From Pseudomonas sp. 10S4 (GTDB lineage Bacteria > Pseudomonadota > Gammaproteobacteria > Pseudomonadales > Pseudomonadaceae): a stretch of DNA of 64,000 nt. The notes beneath the pieces are model-generated. The model was not told the DNA's origin and ran no database searches. It was given only the letters and a program-made list of their open reading frames with translations. Location: the NCBI RefSeq assembly GCF_034344865.1, contig NZ_CP133774.1:7130001-7194000 (forward strand). The letters are read 5' to 3'. How positions within the stretch are numbered: position 1 is the first letter of the stretch; each line of letters starts with the position of its first letter. This document shows, one piece after another, positions 1 through 9,074 of the stretch. The position numbers and the translations under genes are program-made.

Positions 1-631
1 CACAGGCAGCGCGCTCCAGCCAGCGGCCGAGCAGCGGTGACAGGACACTCAGCGGCTGATAGCCGTTGGTCAGTAACGCCAGTTGACCATCACGTTCGGC
101 CAGCAAGGTCGGGAACCCGGCAATGCCGAGGTCCTGAACCCAGGTGAAATCGGCCGCGGTGGCGGCGTGTTGATCGGCGCGGTCGAATGCGGCGGCGAAC
201 TCGATACGCGGCACACCGGCCTGCTCCGCCAACTCCACCAGCACGCTGGCATGAGTGACGTCGCGCCCTTCGGCGTAAAACGCGTGTTGAATCAGCCCCA
301 GCAGCGTCCAGGCGCAATCCGGCGCCAGGCTGCGCGCCGTCACCAAGGCCCGGCAAGCAGGCTCGGTGTCGTAGACAAAGCCCTCAGGCAGCGCGCCGTC
401 GAGCTTGAACGGCTGACCGGTAGCCTCGGTGACCGCCTGCCAGTGCTCAAGGATGTAGCGCCGGGTGGTCGGCTCCAGAGCCGCGCCACTGCCGGTGCGC
501 AAGCCGCCTACAACCAGATGCAACTCCACCCCTGCCGCCTGCGCCTGCTCGACCAGCGCTTCGGCCACCGGCGCAAAACCCCAGCACCAGGAACACATCG
601 GGTCCATCACATAGAGCAGGCGGGCAGACAT
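1..631 (-). CDS. DsbA family protein (3' end outside window)
   Basis: The frame is open from an ATG at 631 to the window edge, so the C-terminus is missing (about 210 residues seen). The N-terminus MSARLLYVMDPMCSWCWGFA carries a CSWC thioredoxin-type redox motif at residues 13-16, followed by a helical insertion and a cis-proline region (GIAGFPTLL). This is the arrangement of the DsbA/FrnE-like family of thiol-disulfide oxidoreductases. There is no signal peptide, so it is probably cytoplasmic. It starts 4 bases after trhO stops on the same strand and is probably co-transcribed with it. The exact substrate is unknown. Confidence 0.85.
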   Translation of the reverse strand, partial: MSARLLYVMDPMCSWCWGFAPVAEALVEQAQAAGVELHLVVGGLRTGSGAALEPTTRRYILEHWQAVTEATGQPFKLDGALPEGFVYDTEPACRALVTARSLAPDCAWTLLGLIQHAFYAEGRDVTHASVLVELAEQAGVPRIEFAAAFDRADQHAATAADFTWVQDLGIAGFPTLLAERDGQLALLTNGYQPLSVLSPLLGRWLERAAC

Positions 632-635
632 GGAT

Positions 636-1577
636 TCAAGCCTCGGAAGGTGATTGCTTGTAGTTGTAACCAATCGGGTGCGGCAGGTTGCGCGCCTTGG
701 CCAGTTCGATCTGCTTCTGCCGGTCGATGGCGCTGCGACGGGTTTTCTCGCTCAGCTTATCCCAGCAATGCGGGCAACTGATGCCGGCCACGTAGTGCTC
801 GGATGCGCGGTCGCAGGCGCTGATCGGTGTACGACAGGCATGACATTGATCGTAGTCGCCTTCGCTCAGGTCGTGGCGCACGGTCACGCGGTTATCGAAC
901 ACAAAGCAGTCGCCCTGCCACTTGGTTTCTTCCTGCGGCACCTCTTCGAGGTACTTCAGAATCCCGCCCTTGAGGTGGTAGACCTCATCGAAGCCCTGGC
1001 TGAGCATGTAGCTCGAAGCCTTCTCGCAACGAATGCCGCCGGTGCAGAACATCGCGACTTTTTTGTGCACGGCCGGGTCGAAGTGTTCTTTGATGTAGTC
1101 GGGGAACTCGCGAAAACTGGTGGTTTTCGGATCGATGGCGCCTTCGAAGGTGCCAATCGCGACTTCGTAGTCGTTGCGGGTGTCGATCAACAGGACTTCC
1201 GGATCACTGATCAGCGCGTTCCAGTTCTCTGGATCGACGTAGGTGCCGACCTTTTTGTTCGGGTCCACGCCTTCGACGCCGAGGGTGACGATTTCTTTCT
1301 TGAGTTTGACTTTGGTGCGGTAGAACGGCTGGTCGTCGCAGTACGATTCTTTGTGATCGATATCGTCCATGCGCGGGTCGTTCTTGAGCCAGGCCATCAG
1401 CCCGTCAATGCCTTCGCGGCTGCCGGAGACGGTGCCGTTGATGCCTTCTTCGGCGATCAGCAGCGTGCCTTTGACGCCGTTGTCGACCATCGCTTGCAGC
1501 AGTGGCTCGCGCAGCTCAACGTAGTTTTCCAGGGTGACGAACTTATAAAGTGCCGCCACGACAATCTGTTGTGTCAT
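636..1577 (-). CDS. trhO: tRNA uridine(34) hydroxylase TrhO (rhodanese domain, YceA family)
   Basis: 313 residues, normal length for the family. TrhO performs oxygen-dependent hydroxylation of U34 in tRNAs, a step toward 5-methoxy- or 5-carboxymethoxyuridine. An N-terminal acylphosphatase-like domain ([10 protein letters not shown]) precedes a rhodanese domain with the active-site loop CTGGIRCEK near residues 178-186. A Cys-rich C-terminal region follows ([17 protein letters not shown]). The ATG at 1577 is preceded by GGAG at a good distance. The downstream DsbA-family gene follows after 4 bases. Confidence 0.95.
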   Translation of the reverse strand: MTQQIVVAALYKFVTLENYVELREPLLQAMVDNGVKGTLLIAEEGINGTVSGSREGIDGLMAWLKNDPRMDDIDHKESYCDDQPFYRTKVKLKKEIVTLGVEGVDPNKKVGTYVDPENWNALISDPEVLLIDTRNDYEVAIGTFEGAIDPKTTSFREFPDYIKEHFDPAVHKKVAMFCTGGIRCEKASSYMLSQGFDEVYHLKGGILKYLEEVPQEETKWQGDCFVFDNRVTVRHDLSEGDYDQCHACRTPISACDRASEHYVAGISCPHCWDKLSEKTRRSAIDRQKQIELAKARNLPHPIGYNYKQSPSEA

Positions 1578-1624
1578 GGGTGATTCTCCAGGTGGCTACC
1601 CTCGTAAGGGGTGAACCGGATGCG

Positions 1625-1652
1625 AAAAAAACGCGCCGGGTAAGCGGCGCGT
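1625..1652 (-). terminator. Rho-independent terminator upstream of trhO
   Basis: On the minus strand ACGCGCCG and CGGCGCGT form a GC-rich stem with a 6-base loop, followed by seven T. It lies between the bolA-like gene and trhO, so it should separate trhO transcription from the upstream genes; trhO then needs its own promoter or acts through read-through. Confidence 0.6.
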
Positions 1653-1699
1653 TGCGGATTCTAGCAAAAACGGTGTGGTTTTAGGACTGCGAGATGCCT

Positions 1700-1875
1700 T
1701 TGTGGCGAGGGAGCTTGCTTGTGGCGAGGGGGCTTGCCCCGTTGGGTCGCGAAGCGGCCCTGAAAATACAGGGATCACCTCGGTGCATCTGTCCAACCGA
1801 GTTTGCCGGTTTTACGACTGCTTCGCAGCCGAACGGGGGCAAGCCCCCTCGCCACAACAAGCTCCCTCGCCACAA
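1700..1875. repeat. REPIN, GTGGCGAGGG family, with doubled arms
   Basis: The left side has two tandem REP units (TGTGGCGAGGGAGCTTGC, then TGTGGCGAGGGGGCTTGCC) and the right side carries both in inverted order. Each arm is therefore a nested pair. This is the classic Pseudomonas REP layout with one unit duplicated on each side. Confidence 0.8.
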
Positions 1876-1903
1876 CAGCCCATCAGCCCATCAGCCCACT
1901 ACC

Positions 1904-2203
1904 TTAATGCGTGCTACCGCCAGCACAGGTCGGCGAGGCCGGGGCCGCGTCGATCTGTGCCCATTCTTCAGGCGTGTAGGTATGCAGCGCCAACGCATGA
2001 AACTCACCCATCAGCTCACCCAGAGTGCCGTAGACCTTCTGGTGACGCTTGACGCGATTGAGACCTTCGAACTGCTGACTGACCACCACAGCCTTGAAGT
2101 GGGTTTGCAACCCACGGCTGTGCATGTGGCTTTCATCCAGCACTTGCAGGTGCTCGGGCTGCAACAGCCCCAACGTCGACTCGATGCGTTGTTGCATGGT
2201 CAT
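1904..2203 (-). CDS. bolA: BolA family protein
   Basis: 99 residues. BolA proteins partner with monothiol glutaredoxins in Fe-S/iron handling and affect cell shape and stress response. The family core is visible: HMHSRGLQTHFKAVVVSQ and an RHQKVYGTLGEL segment with the conserved HQ..Y region. The first ATG (2203) has GGAG six bases upstream; a second ATG lies two codons in. It follows the DUF2059 gene by 12 bases on the same strand, an order also found in P. aeruginosa next to fumC. The C-terminal tail (APASPTCAGGSTH) is poorly conserved. Confidence 0.88.
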   Translation of the reverse strand: MTMQQRIESTLGLLQPEHLQVLDESHMHSRGLQTHFKAVVVSQQFEGLNRVKRHQKVYGTLGELMGEFHALALHTYTPEEWAQIDAAPASPTCAGGSTH

Positions 2204-2215
2204 ACCGAACTCCGC

Positions 2216-2743
2216 TTAAGGCTTTTTCTTGACAGCTGGAGCAGCGGCGCCTTTAGGCACCAGCTCGTTGGTCATGTCATCCAGCAGTTTGTTGACCACA
2301 GGCACTGCGCTTTCGAGCTTGGCTTGAGTCATCTGGGCCGATTGCTGAGTCAGCTGCGGCATTTTTTCCAGGACTTTTTTACCCAGTGGCGACTGGTAGA
2401 ACGCAACCAGATCTTTCAGCTCGGATTCGCTGAAGTTGGTGGTGTAGAGCTTGACCATGTCCGGCTTCAGCTTGTTCCAGCCAATGGCTGCGTCCAGCGC
2501 GGCGTTGGCCTTGGCCTGGTAGGTATCCAGCAGGGCTTTTTTCGATTCAGGGGCTTTGGTTTGCTCAAAGCGCTGAGCGAACATTTGCTGCACTTGCATG
2601 TACACCGGAGTGCCCAATTTGTCAGCGTGCGCCAGGGTCAGGAAAGCTTCGGCACTGGCGTTGTGGCTGGCGGTATCGGCAAAAACCTGGCCGCTGGCGC
2701 AAACCAGTGCAACCGCGGTACAGATGGCACGAAGACGAGTCAT
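2216..2743 (-). CDS. DUF2059 domain-containing exported protein
   Basis: 175 residues. An N-terminal signal peptide (MTRLRAICTAVALVCASGQVFA) predicts a periplasmic protein. The body has the DUF2059 pattern, with FAQRFEQ and an FSESELKDLVAFYQSPLGKK core that recurs in this family. The C-terminus is Ala/Lys/Pro rich. Its biochemical function is unknown. It is divergent from fumC and is followed by bolA in a probable two-gene unit. The ATG at 2743 has AAGGA upstream. Confidence 0.87.
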   Translation of the reverse strand: MTRLRAICTAVALVCASGQVFADTASHNASAEAFLTLAHADKLGTPVYMQVQQMFAQRFEQTKAPESKKALLDTYQAKANAALDAAIGWNKLKPDMVKLYTTNFSESELKDLVAFYQSPLGKKVLEKMPQLTQQSAQMTQAKLESAVPVVNKLLDDMTNELVPKGAAAPAVKKKP

Positions 2744-2935
2744 CGAGTTTCCTTTTCTAGCAGGCGAGGTAAAACCCCAAGGGCGACCATTCTGCGCCTA
2801 AAAAACGTCATGGCTCAACCCCCACCCCTTATGGGGCTTGATTTCTAAGGCTCAGTGGTCAAAAAACAGACTGATGGAACCACTGCTGCCGAACACGGCC
2901 TAAACTGCGCAATCAGACCTACAGGAGTGTGACCG

Positions 2936-4330
2936 ATGAGCCGTATCGAAACCGACAGCCTTGGTGAAGTGAACGTCCCGGATGACGCCTACTGGGGCGC
3001 CCAGACCCAACGTTCGCTGATCAACTTCGCCATCGGTCAGGAACGCATGCCCCTGGCTGTGCTGCACGCCCTGGCGCTGATCAAGAAAGCCGCGGCCCGG
3101 GTCAACGACCGCAACGGCGACTTGCCCGCGGACATCGCCCGGTTGATCGAGCAAGCGGCCGACGAAGTACTCGACGGCAACCACGACGATCAGTTCCCGC
3201 TGGTGGTCTGGCAGACCGGCAGTGGCACCCAGAGCAACATGAACGTCAACGAAGTGATCGCCGGTCGCGCCAACGAACTGGCCGGCAACGCCCGCGGCGG
3301 CAAGTCGCCGGTACACCCCAACGATCACGTCAACCGCTCCCAAAGCTCCAACGATTGCTTCCCTACCGCCATGCATATCGCCACCGTTCAAGCGGTGCAG
3401 CAGCATTTGCTGCCGTCGATCAATGAGTTGTCTGGCGGGCTGGCCGAGCTGTCGGCCCGGCACATGAAACTGGTCAAGACCGGGCGTACCCACATGATGG
3501 ACGCCACGCCGATCACCTTTGGCCAGGAACTGTCCGCGTACATCGCACAATTGGATTACGCCGAGCGGGCGATCCGCAGCGCACTGCCAGCCGTGTGTGA
3601 ACTCGCGCAGGGCGGCACCGCTGTCGGCACCGGGCTGAACTCGCCTCACGGCTTTGGCGAGGCGATCGCCGCCGAACTGGCCGCGCTCTCCGGCCTGCCA
3701 TTCGTCACTGCGCCAAACAAATTCGCCGCGCTCGCCGGCCACGAACCGCTGACGACGCTGTCGGGAGCGCTGAAAACCCTCGCCGTGACGCTGATGAAAA
3801 TCGCCAACGACCTGCGTTTACTCGGCTCCGGACCACGCGCCGGTATCGCTGAAGTGAAACTGCCGGCCAACGAGCCAGGCAGTTCGATCATGCCTGGCAA
3901 GGTCAACCCGACCCAGTGCGAAGCCTTGTCGATGCTGGCTTGCCAAGTGATGGGCAACGACGTCGCCATCGGCTTTGCTGCGAGTCAGGGGCACCTGCAA
4001 TTGAACGTGTTCAAACCGGTGATCATCCACAATTTGCTGCAATCGATTCGCCTGCTGGGCGATGGTTGCAGCAACTTCCAGCAGCATTGCATCGCCGGGC
4101 TGGAACCGGATGCAGCGAAAATGGCGGAACACCTGGAACGTGGCTTGATGCTGGTGACCGCGTTGAACCCGCACATTGGTTACGACAAGTCCGCCGAGAT
4201 TGCCAAGAAGGCTTACGCCGAAGGACTGACCTTGCGTGAGGCGGCGTTGCAGTTGCGTTATCTGACCGATGAACAGTTTGATGCCTGGGTGCGGCCGGAG
4301 AATATGTTGGAGGCCGGCGCCAAGGGCTGA
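2936..4330 (+). CDS. fumC: Class II fumarate hydratase FumC
   Basis: 464 residues, full length. It catalyses fumarate + water to L-malate in the TCA cycle without an Fe-S cluster. The family signature [12 protein letters not shown] is near residue 318, with [11 protein letters not shown] and the substrate-binding [12 protein letters not shown] region. A GGAG ribosome site precedes the ATG at 2936. The position next to DUF2059 and bolA matches the second fumC copy of P. aeruginosa. Iron-independent FumC usually replaces FumA-type enzymes under low iron or oxidative stress. Confidence 0.97.
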   Translation: MSRIETDSLGEVNVPDDAYWGAQTQRSLINFAIGQERMPLAVLHALALIKKAAARVNDRNGDLPADIARLIEQAADEVLDGNHDDQFPLVVWQTGSGTQSNMNVNEVIAGRANELAGNARGGKSPVHPNDHVNRSQSSNDCFPTAMHIATVQAVQQHLLPSINELSGGLAELSARHMKLVKTGRTHMMDATPITFGQELSAYIAQLDYAERAIRSALPAVCELAQGGTAVGTGLNSPHGFGEAIAAELAALSGLPFVTAPNKFAALAGHEPLTTLSGALKTLAVTLMKIANDLRLLGSGPRAGIAEVKLPANEPGSSIMPGKVNPTQCEALSMLACQVMGNDVAIGFAASQGHLQLNVFKPVIIHNLLQSIRLLGDGCSNFQQHCIAGLEPDAAKMAEHLERGLMLVTALNPHIGYDKSAEIAKKAYAEGLTLREAALQLRYLTDEQFDAWVRPENMLEAGAKG

Positions 4331-4356
4331 GATGTGTAGCGCCTGAAAGTCAGTTT

Positions 4357-4421
4357 TCGCGGGCAAGCCTCGCGCCTACAGGTGATCGCATTCCCCTGTG
4401 GGAGCGTGGCTTGCCCGCGAA
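4357..4421. repeat. Short REPIN between fumC and the DMT transporter
   Basis: TCGCGGGCAAGCCTCGCGCC is inverted as GGAGCGTGGCTTGCCCGCGA with about 25 bases between the arms. It sits between convergent genes and may also stabilise or end their transcripts. Confidence 0.75.
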
Positions 4422-4436
4422 GAACGATGACGCGGT

Positions 4437-5417
4437 CTATCGACCGACCGCCATCCGCGTCCGCCGCGCCCTGAGCCCGGCCATCAACGATGGCCCCAAC
4501 GCCACCAGCGCCGACCCGAGCACCACCAACACCGCCCCGCCATAACCCAGGCCATTGATCGTTTCGGCATGCACGTACTCCGGCCACAACGATGCGGCCA
4601 GTGCCACGGCGACAAACGTCACCAGCGGCGTAATGGCCAATGTCGCGCTGACCCGCGAAGCCTCCCAGTGCGCCAACGCTTCAGCAAATGCGCCATAAGC
4701 GATTAGTGTGTTCAGGCAGCACGCCAGCAGCAGCCAGCCTTGCAGCGGGCTCAGATTCAGCGCCTCCAGAGGATGCACCCACGGCGTCAGCAGTAGCGCG
4801 CAGAACAGATAAATCACCATCATCACCTGCAACGAATTCCACACCGTCAGCAATTGCTTCTGGCCCAGCGCATAGAAGGTCCAGACCGTGGACGCCGCCA
4901 ACACCATCAATACGCCAGCGGTGTAGTCAGTCAGGGAGGTGAGCAATTCGCTCAGGCGCTGATTGAAAAACAGCCCGAAACCGATCAGCAGCACCAGCAG
5001 GCCAATCCCCTGCCCCACGCTGAACCGCTCCTTGAACACAAACAGACTGGCGATCAGCAACATGATCGGTCCCATCTGCACCACCAATTGCGCGGTGCCG
5101 GGACTGAGCAGGTTTAGGCCCATCAGGTACAAAACGTAATTGCCCACCAGGCCGAGCACCGCCATCAGCACCAACCAGCCACCCTTCGGGCCGAGCGCTT
5201 TGCGGCTCGGCAGACGCTTGGTCGTCGCCAGATATAGAAAGAGGCAACCGCCGGACACCAGCAAGCGAAACCAGGTCACCGTCACCGGGTCCATCACCAG
5301 CAGCACTTGCTTGAGTTTGATCGGCAGGATTCCCCACAGCAGGGCCGTCAGCAACGCCAGGAACAGCCCGTAAACCCAGCGACCTGATGAAATGTGCATG
5401 CTGCCCCCGAAGCCCAA
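4437..5417 (-). CDS. DMT superfamily (EamA) transporter
   Basis: 326 residues with about ten hydrophobic segments arranged as two EamA repeats, ending in an Arg-rich cytoplasmic tail. Such inner-membrane carriers usually export metabolites or amino acids; no substrate can be assigned. The ORF can start at the codon at 5417 or, more likely for the family, at an internal ATG at 5399 (MHISSGRWVYG). It converges with fumC. Confidence 0.85.
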   Translation of the reverse strand: MGFGGSMHISSGRWVYGLFLALLTALLWGILPIKLKQVLLVMDPVTVTWFRLLVSGGCLFLYLATTKRLPSRKALGPKGGWLVLMAVLGLVGNYVLYLMGLNLLSPGTAQLVVQMGPIMLLIASLFVFKERFSVGQGIGLLVLLIGFGLFFNQRLSELLTSLTDYTAGVLMVLAASTVWTFYALGQKQLLTVWNSLQVMMVIYLFCALLLTPWVHPLEALNLSPLQGWLLLACCLNTLIAYGAFAEALAHWEASRVSATLAITPLVTFVAVALAASLWPEYVHAETINGLGYGGAVLVVLGSALVALGPSLMAGLRARRTRMAVGR

Positions 5418-5609
5418 TGGCGAGAGCGGTCATTCTAGGCCCAGCGCCCGGAGGCACACAGGGGCAGTTGCTCGCTGGCCGCAAATGAAACGGTGCAGGT
5501 CGCAACGCTAAATTGACGAAGTGCCGTCGATCAGGTCGCCAGGCGCCGCAAGTACTTCAGGCATAAGCTCATTGGATCCGTAAACAGGACCTACACTCAG
5601 GAGATTGCC

Positions 5610-5804
5610 ATGTACGGCATGCGCGCCCAGGACAACGCCCCTACCACGCACTTTCGCAGTGACCGGTTGTGCAGGGTGAATGGGGAGTTGTATTTCAGCA
5701 CTCGGGAAAACACCCTCGAGGGGCCGTTTGACAGCCCTGAAGCGGCGATGCGGGAGATTCAGGCGTATATCGAGCGGATGCAACTATTGAGTACCAGTCA
5801 CTAG
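5610..5804 (+). CDS. DUF6316 family small protein
   Basis: 64 residues, with AGGAG seven bases before the ATG. The sequence is soluble and charged: a RSDRLCRVNGELYFSTREN core, then a helix (DSPEAAMREIQAYIERMQ). It matches the small Pseudomonas family DUF6316 by recollection. No function is known. It stands alone, flanked by a REPIN downstream. Confidence 0.75.
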   Translation: MYGMRAQDNAPTTHFRSDRLCRVNGELYFSTRENTLEGPFDSPEAAMREIQAYIERMQLLSTSH

Positions 5805-5818
5805 ACCGCAGTGCTGCT

Positions 5819-5900
5819 TTCGCGAGCAAGCCCGCTCCCACATTTAACCGAGTTCTCCCAGGAGAATGCGGTTAAATGTGGGAGCGGGCTTGCTCGCGAA
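5819..5900. repeat. REPIN, GTGGGAGCGGGCTTGCTCGCGAA family (perfect arms)
   Basis: The two arms are perfect inverted copies extending through an extra shared TTTAACCG segment, with a short spacer. It lies between DUF6316 and the thiolase gene, which are convergent. Confidence 0.9.
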
Positions 5901-5932
5901 GGCTATTCAACAGGCAATACAAATCTATCGAT

Positions 5933-7117
5933 TTAACGCACCGCCTCAAACAACCCCGTAGCCCCCATCCCGCCACCGACGCACATGGTGACCACGCCAT
6001 AACGCAAATTGCGCCGTTGTAGCTCACGCACGATATGCCCGACTTGACGCGAACCGGTCATGCCAAACGGATGACCAATGGAAATCGACCCGCCGTTGAC
6101 GTTGTATTTCGCGTTGTCGATTTCCAGTCGATTGCGGCTGTAGAGGCACTGGGAGGCAAACGCTTCGTTGAGCTCCCACAAGTCGATATCAGCGATCTGC
6201 AAACCCTTGGCCTTGAGCAACTTCGGCACCGAGAACACCGGGCCGATGCCCATTTCATCCGGGGCGCAACCGGCCACGGTGAAACCACGGAAGAAGGCTT
6301 TAGGCTTGAGCCCCAACTCCAGGGCTTTTTCCAGGCTCATCACCAGGGTCATCGACGCACCGTCCGACAGCTGCGACGAGTTGCCCGCCGTCACCGAGCC
6401 GTCCTCGGCAAACACCGGCTTCAAACCGGCGAGGCTTTGCAGCGTGGTGTCAGGACGGTTGCAGTCATCGTGATCAACAACACCATCGAGGATCTGCACC
6501 TGGCCGGTGGCCTTGTCTTCGACCCGGTACTTGACCGCCATCGGCACGATTTCATCATCAAACAACCCGGCGGCCTGAGCCTGGGCTGTGCGTTGCTGGC
6601 TCTGCAACGCGTAAAGATCCTGCTCTTGGCGGCTGACGTGGTAGCGACGGGCGACGATTTCGGCGGTCTGGCCCATTGGGAAGTAGATGCCCGGCACCTG
6701 TTCCTTGAGCAACGGGTTGATCAGGTTGTCGGTGTTGACGCTTTTCATCGTCAGGCTGATGGACTCGACGCCGCCGGCGACGATGATGTCGCTGCAACCC
6801 GAGGCGATCTGGTTGGCGGCAATCGCAATGGCCTGCAAGCCTGAAGAACAGAAACGGTTGAGGGTCATGCCGGCAGTGCCGATGCCCAGGTGCGACAGCA
6901 CCGCAACGTTACGCCCGATGTTGTAACCCTGGGCGCCTTCGTTGGAACCGGCGCCAACGATGCAATCCTCGACGCTGGCCGGGTCAATGTCATTGCGTGT
7001 GAGCAGCGCATTGACACAGTGGGCCGCCATGTCGTCCGGACGGGTCATATTGAACTTGCCGCGAAAGGATTTGGCCAGGCCGGTCCGTACGCTGTCGACG
7101 ATCACCACTTCACGCAT
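5933..7117 (-). CDS. Acetyl-CoA C-acyltransferase (thiolase)
   Basis: 394 residues from the ATG at 7117, chosen because GAGG lies six bases upstream and the protein then begins with the family's MREVVIVDSVRTGLAKS. It cleaves 3-ketoacyl-CoA or condenses two acyl-CoA units. The nucleophilic Cys is in NRFCSSGLQAIA, and the C-terminal GHPFGMTGSR and CVGGGMGATG loops hold the catalytic His and Cys. It stands alone, not beside fadB. It may act in fatty-acid or branched-chain degradation; the exact chain preference is unknown. Confidence 0.93.
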   Translation of the reverse strand: MREVVIVDSVRTGLAKSFRGKFNMTRPDDMAAHCVNALLTRNDIDPASVEDCIVGAGSNEGAQGYNIGRNVAVLSHLGIGTAGMTLNRFCSSGLQAIAIAANQIASGCSDIIVAGGVESISLTMKSVNTDNLINPLLKEQVPGIYFPMGQTAEIVARRYHVSRQEQDLYALQSQQRTAQAQAAGLFDDEIVPMAVKYRVEDKATGQVQILDGVVDHDDCNRPDTTLQSLAGLKPVFAEDGSVTAGNSSQLSDGASMTLVMSLEKALELGLKPKAFFRGFTVAGCAPDEMGIGPVFSVPKLLKAKGLQIADIDLWELNEAFASQCLYSRNRLEIDNAKYNVNGGSISIGHPFGMTGSRQVGHIVRELQRRNLRYGVVTMCVGGGMGATGLFEAVR

Positions 7118-7219
7118 GGCATACCTCATTGTTGTTGTCGGTTGAGAGTGGACCGAGCATAAGTCCACCCCATTACCGACCGCGACAATCATTCACCCGG
7201 CGTATGCGTAACCATCGTC

Positions 7220-8734
7220 TTAGTGCTTGTGCTTCTTGGCCTTCTTGTCGGCCTTTTCGAACGCCACTTCCAGCGCCCGGTTGATCGTGCGCAACACTTT
7301 GACCCGGGCCCAGCGCTTGTCATTGGCTTCCACCAGGGTCCAGGGCGAGATCTCGGTGCTGGTGCGATCGACCATGTCACCGACGGCGTCGCGGTAGGCG
7401 TCCCACTTGTCACGGTTGCGCCAGTCGTCCTCGGTGATCTTGAAGCGTTTGAAGGGAATCTCTTCCCGCGCCTGGAAGCGCTCCAGTTGCGTCTGCTTGT
7501 CGATGGCCAGCCAGAACTTGACCACGATGACGTTTGACTCGGAAATCTGCTCTTCGAAATCGTTGATCTCGCTGTAAGCCCGCAGCCAGTCCGCTGGCGG
7601 GCAAAAGCCCTCAATGCGCTCCACCAGGACCCGGCCGTACCATGAGCGATCGAACACCGTGAACTTACCCTTGGCCGGGAGGTACCGCCAGAAGCGCCAG
7701 AGATACGGTTGCGCCCGTTCCTCCTCAGTGGGCGCGGCAATCGGGATGATGCTGTATTGACGTGGATCGAGTGCGGCGGCAACCCGGCGAATAGCCCCGC
7801 CCTTGCCCGCCGCGTCATTGCCTTCAAACACCGCCACCAAGGCGTGCTGGCGCATGCGTTTGTCGCGCATCAGGCCAGAGAATCGTGCCTGTTCGGTAAT
7901 CAGTTGTTCTTCGTAATCGTCCTTTTCCAGGCTCTGGGTCAAATCCAGGCTGTCGAGCACGTTCATCTGATCAATATGGGTGGGCAGCGGCGCGGCACTG
8001 ACTTTGTCGGGATGGACCTTGGGCCGCTTCAGCGCATTTTGCAGGCCTTCGAGAAGGATCTGGCCCACCATCAGACTGCGGTAATACGGGTCTACACCTT
8101 CAACCACATGCCACGGCGCATAGTCGCGACTGGTGCGGCGTAACACCCGCTCGCCGAACTTCACAAATTTGTCGTAGGTTTGCGATTGCTGCCAGTCCAG
8201 CGGGCTGATGCGCCAACTGTGCAGCGGGTCGTCGGCGAGCGCCTTGAGGCGCGCCTTCATTTGCTGCTTGGAGAGATGGAACCAGAACTTGAAGATCAGC
8301 GCGCCTTCATCGCAGAGCATTTTCTCCAGGCGTTCGGACTGGTTGATCGCCTGGTCCAGCACCGCGTTCTTGAAATCGCCATGGACTCGCCCTTGCAGCA
8401 TCTGGCTGTACCAGTTGCCAAAGAAAATACCCATGCGACCCTTGGCCGGGAGCATCCGCCAGTAGCGCCAGGCCGGTGGCCGCGCCAGTTCTTCGTCGGT
8501 TTGCTGGTCGAAGGTGCGGACCTCGATCAGGCGCGGGTCCATCCATTCGTTGAGCAACTTGACCGTCTCGCCCTTGCCAGCGCCTTCGATACCGTTGATC
8601 AAAATGATCACCGGAAAACGCTTTTGCTGCTGCAGTTCGAACTGCGCTTCAAGCAAGGCTTCACGCAGGGCCGGCACTTCAGCGTCGTAGGATTCTTTGT
8701 CGACGGCGTGACCGATTTCGGCAGATTCGAACAT
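7220..8734 (-). CDS. pap: Polyphosphate:AMP phosphotransferase (two-domain PPK2)
   Basis: 504 residues. It transfers phosphate from polyphosphate to AMP, giving ADP. Two tandem PPK2 domains are visible: the first with Walker A NGIEGAGKGETVKLL, the second with EGNDAAGKGGAIRRV and the DRSWYGRVLVERIEGF lid region. The length and double domain are typical of Pap-type class II PPK2. The ATG at 8734 has GGGAG upstream; the longer open frame reaches into a REP element and is not used. The C-terminus is Lys/His rich. Confidence 0.92.
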   Translation of the reverse strand: MFESAEIGHAVDKESYDAEVPALREALLEAQFELQQQKRFPVIILINGIEGAGKGETVKLLNEWMDPRLIEVRTFDQQTDEELARPPAWRYWRMLPAKGRMGIFFGNWYSQMLQGRVHGDFKNAVLDQAINQSERLEKMLCDEGALIFKFWFHLSKQQMKARLKALADDPLHSWRISPLDWQQSQTYDKFVKFGERVLRRTSRDYAPWHVVEGVDPYYRSLMVGQILLEGLQNALKRPKVHPDKVSAAPLPTHIDQMNVLDSLDLTQSLEKDDYEEQLITEQARFSGLMRDKRMRQHALVAVFEGNDAAGKGGAIRRVAAALDPRQYSIIPIAAPTEEERAQPYLWRFWRYLPAKGKFTVFDRSWYGRVLVERIEGFCPPADWLRAYSEINDFEEQISESNVIVVKFWLAIDKQTQLERFQAREEIPFKRFKITEDDWRNRDKWDAYRDAVGDMVDRTSTEISPWTLVEANDKRWARVKVLRTINRALEVAFEKADKKAKKHKH

Positions 8735-8820
8735 GGGCGGCTCCCTTCCAAGATTGAGCAAGACTAGCGGATTGGGCTGGTGATCATCAGAGAAATTCCC
8801 TGTTGCGTGGGGCTTTTGGC

Positions 8821-8959
8821 TTTTGTGGCGAGGGAGCTTGCTCCCGCTCGGCTGCGAAGCAGTCGTGAAATCAGCCAACTCGATTTACCTGATAAATCGA
8901 GTCGTCTGGTTTGAGGGCCGCTTCGCGCCCCAGCGGGAGCAAGCTCCCTCGCCACAAAA
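8821..8959. repeat. REPIN, GTGGCGAGGGAGCTTGCTCCC family
   Basis: Arms TTTTGTGGCGAGGGAGCTTG and its inverse bracket about 95 bases. The spacer itself contains a second hairpin (ACTCGATTTA / TAAATCGAGT). It sits between pap and mnmC promoters, which are divergent. Confidence 0.85.
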
Positions 8960-9074
8960 GCTTTCAAACCCAATCGCGGATGTTCCCTGACATCTCGTCA
9001 TCAAGGCTTGCCATGGATCAAGCACACAAGCCCTGATCAGCTAGAATGCCCGCCTTGCCGTTGCCGAGCCTGCC